Below are positions 1-5,688 of a stretch of DNA of 6,241 nucleotides, in pieces. The notes beneath the pieces were generated by a model. It was not told the origin of the DNA and searched no databases. It was given only the letters and a program-made list of their open reading frames with translations. The DNA is from Planctomycetota bacterium (GTDB lineage: Bacteria > Planctomycetota > Planctomycetia > Pirellulales > Lacipirellulaceae). Within the stretch, counting starts at the first letter, position 1; each line of letters begins with the position of its first letter. The stretch covers positions 1-6,241 of the forward strand of contig JAJRUA010000135.1 of NCBI GenBank assembly GCA_024278035.1, written 5' to 3'. The translations under genes were made by a program, and so were the position numbers.

Positions 1-600
1 CGTCGCTTGCTAGCGGTTTTGGACGGTAGCGATGCCCTACGCAGAGTGGTGAAAGAGTTTTTCCCTGATAGCCCGATTCAGCGTTGCTTGGTTCACAAGG
101 AGCGGAACCTTCGTAGCAAGCTATCGAAGCGCCATTGGGTCGAATTGGCCCGCTTGTTCAAGCGTCTTCGCGAGGTCCAGGGAACGGAAGCGGCGGAAGA
201 AGTGGTCCGGGAGTTGGAAAGGTTCTTGAAGCCCCTCAATGCGGAAGCTTTGAAGAGCTTGCATGAAGCGGGTGAAGACCTGATCGCGTTGCATCGGCTT
301 GAGGTTCCCAACACGCTGCACAAGAACCTGCTGAGCACCAATGCGATCGAGAACTCGTTCCGCAATACGAGAAGAAAGCTGGGGCGTGTGACCCGTTTCC
401 GAGCGGAGACGGATCAGGCGACCCGCTGGCTAGCGTTTGCGCTCACCGAGGTGGAGAAAGGGTTCCGCCGAATCTCAGGTTACCAGGACTTGCCGAACCT
501 CGTAGCGGCTCTTGAGCGACCGAAGAAGGAACCGGAGGAGGAAGAGAAAGCAGCCGCATCGTCTCCTTTGCCTACGGCAAAGGAGACGATGCCAAGTTGA
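1..600 (+). CDS. IS256/Mutator-family transposase, C-terminal half (5' end cut by window)
   Basis: This is a DDE-type transposase that would cut and join the ends of its own insertion sequence. The frame is open at base 1 and 199 codons are visible; family members are usually about 400 residues, so about half is missing, including the first catalytic Asp. The visible part opens with VLDGSDALRR, which holds the second catalytic Asp (visible residue 8). The family Cys/His motif QRCLVHKERN follows. The catalytic Glu lies in the TNAIENSFRN block (visible residue 117, bases 349-351), followed by TRRKLGRVTRF. The core ends near RRISGYQDLP. The last ~28 residues are a charged, low-complexity tail (KKEPEEEEKAAASS...), partly encoded by a perfect inverted repeat, and look like a late extension. 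No frameshift or internal stop is visible, so the gene may be intact beyond the window. What I see is the motif set; the mobility role is known for the family. Confidence 0.9.
   Translation, partial: RRLLAVLDGSDALRRVVKEFFPDSPIQRCLVHKERNLRSKLSKRHWVELARLFKRLREVQGTEAAEEVVRELERFLKPLNAEALKSLHEAGEDLIALHRLEVPNTLHKNLLSTNAIENSFRNTRRKLGRVTRFRAETDQATRWLAFALTEVEKGFRRISGYQDLPNLVAALERPKKEPEEEEKAAASSPLPTAKETMPS
556..592. repeat. Perfect 17-bp inverted repeat with TAC loop at the 3' end of the transposase gene
   Basis: Arm 556-572 (GCATCGTCTCCTTTGCC) is the exact reverse complement of arm 576-592, and the loop is only TAC (573-575). In RNA this would be a very stable hairpin covering the last codons of the transposase, ending 5 bases before its stop codon. 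There is no T-tract after it, so it is not a standard intrinsic terminator, although a terminator or transcript-insulating role for the element is possible. Confidence 0.85.
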
Positions 601-607
601 TCGGCGG

Positions 608-624
608 GCGTAGCTACGCTACGC
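608..624. repeat. Inverted repeat GCGTAGC-TAC-GCTACGC
   Basis: This is a 7-bp stem with a TAC loop, the same loop as in the hairpin at 556-592. Its first 12 bases (608-619, GCGTAGCTACGC) are also a perfect palindrome by themselves, followed by a second TACGC, so two alternative pairings are possible. It lies just after the transposase stop, where the end of the insertion sequence is expected. Confidence 0.6.
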
Positions 625-629
625 TGGCG

Positions 630-649
630 AAAACGTGAGACCACGTTTT
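630..649. repeat. Inverted repeat AAAACGTG-AGAC-CACGTTTT
   Basis: The two 8-base arms match perfectly and the loop is 4 bases. The right arm ends in TTTT, with A-rich sequence on the other side, so it could act as a weak bidirectional intrinsic terminator between the transposase and the minus-strand remnant. The stem has only three G/C pairs, which argues against strong termination. It may instead belong to the terminal region of the insertion sequence. Confidence 0.6.
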
Positions 650-677
650 AACAATGGATGGGACATCCCCCTAAAAT

Positions 678-707
678 CTCCTTCGGAGCTAGTATCGGAG
701 GTTCCGA
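678..707. repeat. Two adjacent small inverted repeats (678-688 and 695-707)
   Basis: CTCC-TTC-GGAG (678-688) and TCGGA-GGT-TCCGA (695-707) are short perfect stems with three-base loops, only 6 bases apart. Alone each could be chance. They are listed because they continue a string of inverted repeats that runs from 556 to 762. Confidence 0.4.
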
Positions 708-711
708 CTCT

Positions 712-762
712 GTCCGAAAGTGGTGGGATACCGCACCCCAGCGGAGTCCCAGCACTTCGGAC
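712..762. repeat. Long imperfect hairpin at the broken end of the integrase remnant
   Basis: Arm 712-728 (GTCCGAAAGTGGTGGGA) pairs with arm 747-762 (TCCCAGCACTTCGGAC) with one bulged A and one mismatch. Inside it, CCGC (731-734) pairs with GCGG (741-744) around the loop ACCCCA, so the whole 51 bases fold as one rod with a small TA/AG internal loop. The 747-762 arm is part of the integrase coding sequence (codons for SEVLG, minus strand), while the 712-728 arm lies beyond the point where integrase similarity stops. Confidence 0.65.
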
Positions 763-899
763 GGGCAGCGGAGGCCGCCGAATCGGGCAAGGGCAAATAT
801 AAGCGACGGACAAGCCTCCAGCACCTTGGCCGCTTCCTCGACCGTGATGAAGTAATCTCTCGACCTGATACGTGGTCGTCCCCGCCGAATATCCTTCAC
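729..899 (-). pseudogene. Remnant of a planctomycete-type tyrosine recombinase (phage-like integrase)
   Basis: On the minus strand, from a GTG codon at 899, the frame reads through [16 protein letters not shown], then [18 protein letters not shown] and LGLRWGAV. This matches the start of a tyrosine recombinase catalytic domain, including the box I arginine in GGLRCPSE (codon at 768-770). Between EACP and LIFALARF the family normally has a few more residues (a DAEWR-like stretch), so a small in-frame deletion is likely. Similarity stops at about 729, after RWGAV. The frame then runs through unrelated sequence to a TAA at 648-650. Box II and the catalytic Tyr are absent, as is a recognisable N-terminal domain; the frame is open upstream only to a TAG at 1032-1034. 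It cannot encode an active recombinase. The family call comes from remembered motifs, not a search. Confidence 0.65.
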
Positions 900-1050
900 T
901 TTGCTTTTGCAGTAGGCCTTTTGTCGGCCACGCTCCGGACCGTTTGCTTGTTGGCCACCCCTTGCCTTGGTATAAAGGGGTATTGGGGTGTCCTGCCCCC
1001 ACCGTTTTGTCCCGCCCCCGGCCGTTTGTCGCTAAACCCCGCCCCCTAAG
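900..1050. other. Non-coding stretch before the FHA gene
   Basis: No convincing gene is seen here. The integrase frame is open up to about 1031 on the minus strand, but I recognise nothing in it beyond roughly [11 protein letters not shown]. From about 975 to 1045 the + strand is unusually rich in runs of G, then C (GGGGTATTGGGG, then several blocks of four to five C), unlike the flanking genes. A promoter-like sequence at 948-976 points toward the FHA gene. Confidence 0.5.
948..976 (+). promoter_or_regulatory. Possible sigma-70-like promoter for the FHA gene
   Basis: A TATAAA box at 971-976 (5 of 6 matches to the -10 consensus) has TTGTTG at 948-953 (3 of 6 matches to the -35 consensus) with a 17-base spacer. 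Transcription would begin near 983, leaving a leader of about 68 bases before the ATG at 1051. The -10 box is good and the -35 weak. It lies in mobile-element debris, so the present promoter may differ from the ancestral one. Confidence 0.4.
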
Positions 1051-1794
1051 ATGTCGTGCATTACGTTGCAAGTGCTTGATGGGGCTGATCGGGGAGTGGT
1101 TTATGACCAAATCACCACGCCGATCACTATCGGCCGCGAAGAGGGAAATGCCGTCCAGCTCAACGATGAGCGGATTAGTCGGTTCCATATCAAGATTCAA
1201 GAAGATCAGAACAAGGTTGTCCTTACGGATCTCGACAGCACCAACGGCACACGGGTCAACGGCCAGGCGACCCAACTTCGCATTTTGCAATACGGCGACT
1301 TGATAGCCGTGGGCCGTTCGACGCTCCTCTACGGCACGCGACAGCAGATTTCTGAGCGGATCGATCGGCTGAAAGCGAACGGGGCGAGCTTTCGTGATAG
1401 TTCGATGCTCGATTCCATGACGCGTGCAGCAAGCAGTATTGATCCGGACGCGTCGATTTCGATTCAACTCAGTAGCGATATCGATCTTGAAGCGTCAGGG
1501 GATGCGGTGCCCGAGGGAAGTGGTTTCGATTGGGGCAGTTCGATTCCGTTTCCCAACACGCTCCACATGCCCGGCCCGCCGGAGTTGCCTGAGGGCCTCG
1601 GACCGGCCCAGTCGGCGCAAATGTCCGAAATTTTGGAGTACTTTCATCTGCGTACTCGGGCCCTGCTGCACGGCGTGACGGTGAAGGAAGGCAAGCCAAT
1701 CTCGATCGACGAAGAGCGATGGCAAGAGCTTTTGGACCTTCAGGGGCAACTCGCCCAGTACCTCCGCCACATCGCCGATCCCGGAGCAGAGTAG
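1051..1794 (+). CDS. FHA-domain protein of unknown role, next to dnaE
   Basis: The 247-residue product has an N-terminal forkhead-associated domain (about residues 4-95), a fold that binds phosphothreonine peptides. The key family residues are present: GRE at 28-30, the SRFH block (Ser43, Arg44, His46), and STNGTRVNG at 63-71 with Asn65 and the NG pair at 70-71. Residues ~112-185 are rich in Ser, Asp and Pro and look like a flexible linker. Residues ~186-241 look like two or more helices (SEILEYFHLRTRALLHG, then EERWQELLDLQGQLAQYLRHI) that I do not recognise; they may be a partner-binding module. No signal peptide or membrane segment is seen, so it is probably cytoplasmic. The ATG at 1051 has no clear Shine-Dalgarno sequence, but it places the first FHA strand (ITLQVLDG) right at the start. 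The presumed partner is a protein phosphorylated by a Ser/Thr kinase, which is family knowledge; none is encoded here. dnaE follows after 181 bases. Confidence 0.88.
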   Translation: MSCITLQVLDGADRGVVYDQITTPITIGREEGNAVQLNDERISRFHIKIQEDQNKVVLTDLDSTNGTRVNGQATQLRILQYGDLIAVGRSTLLYGTRQQISERIDRLKANGASFRDSSMLDSMTRAASSIDPDASISIQLSSDIDLEASGDAVPEGSGFDWGSSIPFPNTLHMPGPPELPEGLGPAQSAQMSEILEYFHLRTRALLHGVTVKEGKPISIDEERWQELLDLQGQLAQYLRHIADPGAE

Positions 1795-1866
1795 GGAAAA
1801 GGCGAGTCGGGAGCCGCCCTTTCATCGAAAAGAGGGCCCCGGAGGGAAGCGGTGAGAACGCCGCCT

Positions 1867-1889
1867 GCCGTGGTCGGGGACGACACGGC
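1867..1889 (+). other. Hairpin with a GNRA-type loop between the FHA gene and dnaE
   Basis: GCCGTGGTCG (1867-1876) pairs with CGACACGGC (1881-1889) apart from one bulged G, giving nine pairs, mostly G-C, closed by the loop GGGA, which fits the stable GNRA tetraloop pattern. It lies 72 bases after the FHA stop and 86 before the dnaE start. No T-tract follows, so it is not a classic terminator; it could be a dnaE leader structure or a processing site. The rest of the 181-base spacer shows no gene and no strong promoter. Confidence 0.45.
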
Positions 1890-1958
1890 TCGCGCCGAAT
1901 CGGGTATCCTGGTTGATCGTTAGCCAATCCTGTGATCCTGTCGAGCTTCCGTTCTTTT

Positions 1959-1963
1959 AAGGA
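1959..1963 (+). promoter_or_regulatory. Ribosome binding site of dnaE
   Basis: AAGGA at 1959-1963 matches the Shine-Dalgarno core and ends 12 bases before the ATG at 1976, slightly farther than the usual distance. It supports that ATG as the start, which also puts the first PHP-domain strand (FVHLHCHS) at the N-terminus as in other DnaE proteins. Confidence 0.5.
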
Positions 1964-1975
1964 CGATTCAGAAAA

Positions 1976-4900
1976 ATGTCTGCTACCAAGCCGTTTGTTC
2001 ATCTGCACTGCCATAGCCATTTCAGCCTGCTGGATGGGGCGAGTCCGATCAAGAAGCTTGTCGCCCGGGCGAAAGAACTCGGCATGACCGGCCTGGCGCT
2101 CACGGACCACGGCAATCTGTACGGGGCGCTCCAGTTCTACCAAGCGTGTCGCGATGCGGGAATCAATCCGATCGTCGGGTACGAGGCGTACATCGCCCCT
2201 GGCAGCCGGTTTGATAAAGGGGGGGCGACGCGTAGCCGAGAAGCCGCTTTTCACTTGACACTCCTCGCACAGAACAAAACGGGGTTCCAGAACCTCATTA
2301 AGATGTCGAGCCGGGCGTTCCTCGAAGGTTTTTATCACAAGCCACGGATCGATAAAGAGCTGCTTGCCGCTCATTCCGAGGGAATCGTCTGCCTGAGCGG
2401 CTGTGTGTCGGGCGAACTGAGCCGGACGCTCCTTGCCGGGGCAACGGCCGACGAAGCGATGGCCCAGGGACGCGAGATCACAGGCTGGTTTAGCAAAGTG
2501 TTCGGCGATCGCTATTTCCTAGAGATTCAAGACAACGGCGTCGAGATTCAACGGGCCGCTAAGGAGCTAACCGTCGAGTTGGCCCAGCAGCAAGGCCTGC
2601 CGCTTGTCGCCACGAGCGACGCTCACTACGTCAACCAAGAGGATGCCGAAGCACAGGATGTGCTGCTCTGTATCAACACGGGGCGTTACCGGACCGACAC
2701 GAACCGAATGAAGATGGAAGGAGACCAGTTCTTCTTACGCAGTCCTGAAGAAATGTACACAGCCATGCCCGGCATGGAAGACGCCATCGCCCGAAGCCAG
2801 CAGATAGCCGACTCGGTGGACCTTGATCTGCAACTCGACCAGCGCTACTTTCCTGTCTTTACGCCGCCCGAAGAAAAATCGTCGGAGGTGTACCTCCGCG
2901 AACTTTGCATCGCCGGACTCAAGGAACGCTACAAGAAGGTGTCCGAGCGGTGGCAGACGGGTGACCCGGCGACGGGCGAACTGTCGGACGAGGTAATCGC
3001 CCGTATCGATCGTGAACTGGGTGTGATTAACAAGCTCGGTTTTCCCGATTATTTTTTGATCGTATGGGACTTTGTCCGTTTTGCCGTGGAGCAAGACATC
3101 CCTTCGACGGCCCGTGGTTCAGGAGTCGGATCGCTTGTTTGCTTTGCTCTGAAAATGAGCCACGTTTGCCCACTCCAATACGACCTGCTCTTCGAGCGGT
3201 TCTTGGATGAAAGCCGTCTGGAAGCGCCCGATATCGACATCGACTTCTGCAAAGAGCGGCGAGGCGAGGTGATCCAGTACGTCAAAGATACCTACGGCGA
3301 AGAAAACGTCGCGCAGATCGGCACGTTCGGCACGCTTGCCGCTCGGGCAGCAATTCGGGATGTGGGCCGAACGATGTCGATGCCTATTTTTCGCGTCGAT
3401 CAAATCGTGGCGATGGTGCCTGACCAGTTGGGTATTTCCTTAAAGGAAGCCATCGAGACCAGCGAAGAGCTTCGCAAAACGTACGAATCGGACCCTGAGA
3501 TTCGTGAACTGCTTGATCTGGCCCAAAAAATCGAAGGCCTTGCGCGCAACGTCGGTACCCATGCGGCAGCGGTTGTTATTTCGCAGAAGCCGGTCGAGGA
3601 GTACGTGCCGCTCCAGCGAGTGAAAGGTAAGACCGAGGTTATCACCCAGTGGGCCATGGGCGACGTCGAGCGAGCTGGCCTCTTGAAGATGGACTTTCTC
3701 GGCCTGCGGAACCTAACGATCCTGGCCAAGAGTATTGACCTGATTGAGCAATCAACGGGCGAGCGAGTGGACCCCTACGATTTCCCGATGGACGACCAGC
3801 CGACGTTCGATCTGCTTTGCCGGGGCGAGACGAAGGGAATCTTTCAGCTCGAGTCGGGTGGCATTCGCGATCTGTTGCAGCGAATGAAGCCCGACAGTTT
3901 TCATGACATCATTGCCACGAACGCGCTCTACCGACCTGGGCCGCTTGAAGGGGGCATGGTCGATCAATACATAGAAGTAAAACATGGCCGCAAGGAGCCC
4001 GAATACCCCCACCCTGTGATGGAAAGCATTCTTTCTGAGACGCATGGCGTGATGGTTTATCAAGAACAGGTGATGCGAATCTTGAACCAACTGGGGGGCA
4101 TTCCGCTCTCCAGTGCGTACACCTGTATTAAGGCGATCAGCAAGAAAAAGCTGCCGATGATTGCCAAGTTTTACGAGCAATTTCTCGAAGGATGCCAGGA
4201 AAAGGGGCTTGAAAAGAAACGAGCCGTGGAATTGTTTGAGATGATCCAAAAATTCGCCGGCTACGGCTTCAATAAAAGCCACTCGACCGCCTACGCCCTG
4301 ATCGCCTACATGACGGCGTATCTCAAGGCCCATTATCCGGTCGAGTTCATGGCTGCCCTCCTGTCAGGCGATATTCCGGGACGCAACTTCAAGAACAAGG
4401 ATGCGATGGTTGAGCATCTGGAGGATTGCAAGCGGATGAAAATCACCGTCGTTCCCCCGTCCATCAACCAAAGCGAAGCTGATTTTCTTGTCGTGACGGA
4501 CGATTCGGAAGACAAGAACTACGACCGCAAGATCGTCTTTGGCCTCAGTGCGATCAAAGCATGTGGTGGCGGGGCGGCCGATGCGATTGCCGCCGCACGC
4601 AAAGCGGACGGCCCCTTCAAAGACCTTTACGATTTCTGCGAACGGGTCGATTCCCAATCGTGCAACCGTTCGACCATCGAAACGCTCATCAAATCGGGAG
4701 CCATGGACGAGTTCGGCGGCAACCGCTCGTCTCTCATGGCGGGCACCGACAAAGCGATGCAGGCAGGGGCATCGGTCTTGGCCGACCGCAAAAGTGGCCA
4801 GAAGGGGCTCTTCGACGATGTGGAAGAAGAGGCCGACGGGCCGGTTGCCGCACCGATGCCCGATGTACCGGAGTTCGACGAAAAAGAAAAACTCGTTCTT

Positions 4901-5584
4901 GAAAAAGAAGTCCTCGGCTTTTATCTGACGAGCCACCCCCTGGCAGAATACGAAACGCTGTTACGCACGTTCTGTTCTCAAAGCAGCACGCAGTGTGGCG
5001 AACTGGTACACCGCACCGAGGTGGTGATGGGGGGCATGCTGGCCGCGATCAAGTTCTCGCACACCAAAGACCCCAAGCCGGGAGCGCCCAGCAAGTACGC
5101 CATGTGGGACCTTGAGGACATGGACGGCATCATGCGATGTATCCTTTGGCCAGAGCAGTTTGCTCAGTTCGGCCATTTGGTTGAATCGGACGCGATCCTC
5201 GGCATCCGTGGAGCGATCGACCGTCGTCCGGGCGCGACAGAAGTGAACCTGATCGTCAACGAGCTGATGCCGATCGAAGAGCTTTCGAACCGATTCACAA
5301 GCGGAGTGGTGATCCAAGTCCGTGAAAAAGAGAACGGTGCCGAACGACTCGAAACGCTTCGGGAAATTGTGCGTGGCTACCCTGGCAAAAAGAGCCTGAA
5401 GCTGCGAATCGACTTGGCCGTGGGCGGCAGCGTACAGCTCGACTGTGCAAAGATTGAATTGCATCCCGAGCTACGCCGCCGAGTGGACGAACTTTTGGGC
5501 CCGGGCCACTTCCGTCTCATCGGCGGAGCCCCCCCTGCCAAGGCCCCCGAACGCCGCCACGGCCGCGAGCGATCCCGGGTTTAA
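1976..5584 (+). CDS. dnaE: DNA polymerase III alpha subunit, catalytic chain of the replicative polymerase
   Basis: This 1202-residue protein adds nucleotides to the growing strand at the replication fork, with the beta clamp, the clamp loader (tau) and a separate proofreading subunit. The domains follow the DnaE order. The PHP domain covers ~5-280 (HCHSHFSLLDG, LTDHGNLYG, GYEAYIAP, SGCVSGE, TSDAHYV), with most of its metal ligands kept (for example His11, His13, His45, Glu70, Cys143, Asp215, His217). The palm covers ~290-450 and ~530-578 with the catalytic aspartates in APDIDIDF (Asp419, Asp421) and KMDFLGLRNL (Asp573). Next come the thumb (~451-529) and fingers (~579-830, with NALYRPGPLEGGM, GVMVYQEQVM and GYGFNKSHSTAYA). 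A helix-hairpin-helix/clamp-binding region covers ~830-946, with QKGLF at 942-946 fitting the QxxLF clamp-binding pattern. The OB fold covers ~985-1095 and a tail of ~100 residues follows. E. coli DnaE has 1160 residues, so this one is full length. The product ends in a basic Arg-rich stretch (ERRHGRERSRV). No intein or frameshift is seen. Domain limits are estimated by analogy with E. coli DnaE. Confidence 0.97.
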   Translation: MSATKPFVHLHCHSHFSLLDGASPIKKLVARAKELGMTGLALTDHGNLYGALQFYQACRDAGINPIVGYEAYIAPGSRFDKGGATRSREAAFHLTLLAQNKTGFQNLIKMSSRAFLEGFYHKPRIDKELLAAHSEGIVCLSGCVSGELSRTLLAGATADEAMAQGREITGWFSKVFGDRYFLEIQDNGVEIQRAAKELTVELAQQQGLPLVATSDAHYVNQEDAEAQDVLLCINTGRYRTDTNRMKMEGDQFFLRSPEEMYTAMPGMEDAIARSQQIADSVDLDLQLDQRYFPVFTPPEEKSSEVYLRELCIAGLKERYKKVSERWQTGDPATGELSDEVIARIDRELGVINKLGFPDYFLIVWDFVRFAVEQDIPSTARGSGVGSLVCFALKMSHVCPLQYDLLFERFLDESRLEAPDIDIDFCKERRGEVIQYVKDTYGEENVAQIGTFGTLAARAAIRDVGRTMSMPIFRVDQIVAMVPDQLGISLKEAIETSEELRKTYESDPEIRELLDLAQKIEGLARNVGTHAAAVVISQKPVEEYVPLQRVKGKTEVITQWAMGDVERAGLLKMDFLGLRNLTILAKSIDLIEQSTGERVDPYDFPMDDQPTFDLLCRGETKGIFQLESGGIRDLLQRMKPDSFHDIIATNALYRPGPLEGGMVDQYIEVKHGRKEPEYPHPVMESILSETHGVMVYQEQVMRILNQLGGIPLSSAYTCIKAISKKKLPMIAKFYEQFLEGCQEKGLEKKRAVELFEMIQKFAGYGFNKSHSTAYALIAYMTAYLKAHYPVEFMAALLSGDIPGRNFKNKDAMVEHLEDCKRMKITVVPPSINQSEADFLVVTDDSEDKNYDRKIVFGLSAIKACGGGAADAIAAARKADGPFKDLYDFCERVDSQSCNRSTIETLIKSGAMDEFGGNRSSLMAGTDKAMQAGASVLADRKSGQKGLFDDVEEEADGPVAAPMPDVPEFDEKEKLVLEKEVLGFYLTSHPLAEYETLLRTFCSQSSTQCGELVHRTEVVMGGMLAAIKFSHTKDPKPGAPSKYAMWDLEDMDGIMRCILWPEQFAQFGHLVESDAILGIRGAIDRRPGATEVNLIVNELMPIEELSNRFTSGVVIQVREKENGAERLETLREIVRGYPGKKSLKLRIDLAVGGSVQLDCAKIELHPELRRRVDELLGPGHFRLIGGAPPAKAPERRHGRERSRV

Positions 5585-5651
5585 CCAGTAAATCCGTGTG
5601 CAGGGTAAAGTTGCCCCCACAGACAGCAATAATCGGCTTTCGCCGTGGACG

Positions 5652-5682
5652 GTTACAGGGAAAAGACTGTGTCGCGTAGAAT
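5652..5682 (+). promoter_or_regulatory. Possible promoter for the radical SAM gene, giving a nearly leaderless transcript
   Basis: TAGAAT at 5677-5682 matches 5 of 6 bases of the -10 consensus. GTTACA at 5652-5657 is a weak -35 candidate (4 of 6 matches) at a long 19-base spacing. The -10 box ends only 6 bases before the ATG at 5689, so transcription would begin at, or within a base or two of, the start codon. There is no AGGAGG-like site; the only purine run is TGGGGG at 5682-5687, which overlaps the box. The spacer after dnaE (5585-5688) otherwise shows no strong terminator. Confidence 0.35.
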
Positions 5683-5688
5683 GGGGGC

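Larger units (their letters stand above)
1..650 (+). mobile_element. Right-hand part of an IS256-family insertion sequence (left part outside the window)
   Basis: The element is recognised only through its transposase, which is open at the window edge and ends at 600. The terminal inverted repeat should lie shortly after the stop codon, but it cannot be placed because the left end is not visible. The end at 650 is a guess, set just after the 630-649 inverted repeat. The DNA beyond it carries an unrelated integrase remnant on the other strand, so the element probably landed in, or next to, an older mobile-element relic. No target-site duplication can be tested from one end. Confidence 0.6.

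Noticed and set aside
720..1303. Plus-strand open frames at 720-1049 and 872-1303
   Set aside because: The first is the antisense of the integrase remnant, the second overlaps the FHA gene out of frame; neither resembles a known protein.
619..1467. Long minus-strand open frame (282 codons) across the integrase remnant and the start of the FHA gene
   Set aside because: It overlaps well-supported FHA coding sequence, has no recognisable domain, and runs through the hairpin block in a different frame from the integrase remnant.
1913..1940. Possible promoter for dnaE (TTGATC followed by GATCCT-like sequence)
   Set aside because: The -10 part is a poor match at any sensible spacing, so I do not list it as a feature.
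2219..2225. Run of seven G inside dnaE
   Set aside because: The frame is intact on both sides and the gene is essential, so slippage control is unlikely; a run of this length is expected by chance in GC-rich coding sequence.
1469..2374. Minus-strand open frame of 301 codons over the FHA gene end, spacer and dnaE start
   Set aside because: It is antisense to two strongly supported genes, and its composition is that of a shadow frame in moderately GC-rich DNA.
5634..5645. Small hairpin CGGC-TTTC-GCCG after dnaE as a terminator
   Set aside because: The stem has only four pairs with no T-tract, too weak to call an intrinsic terminator.
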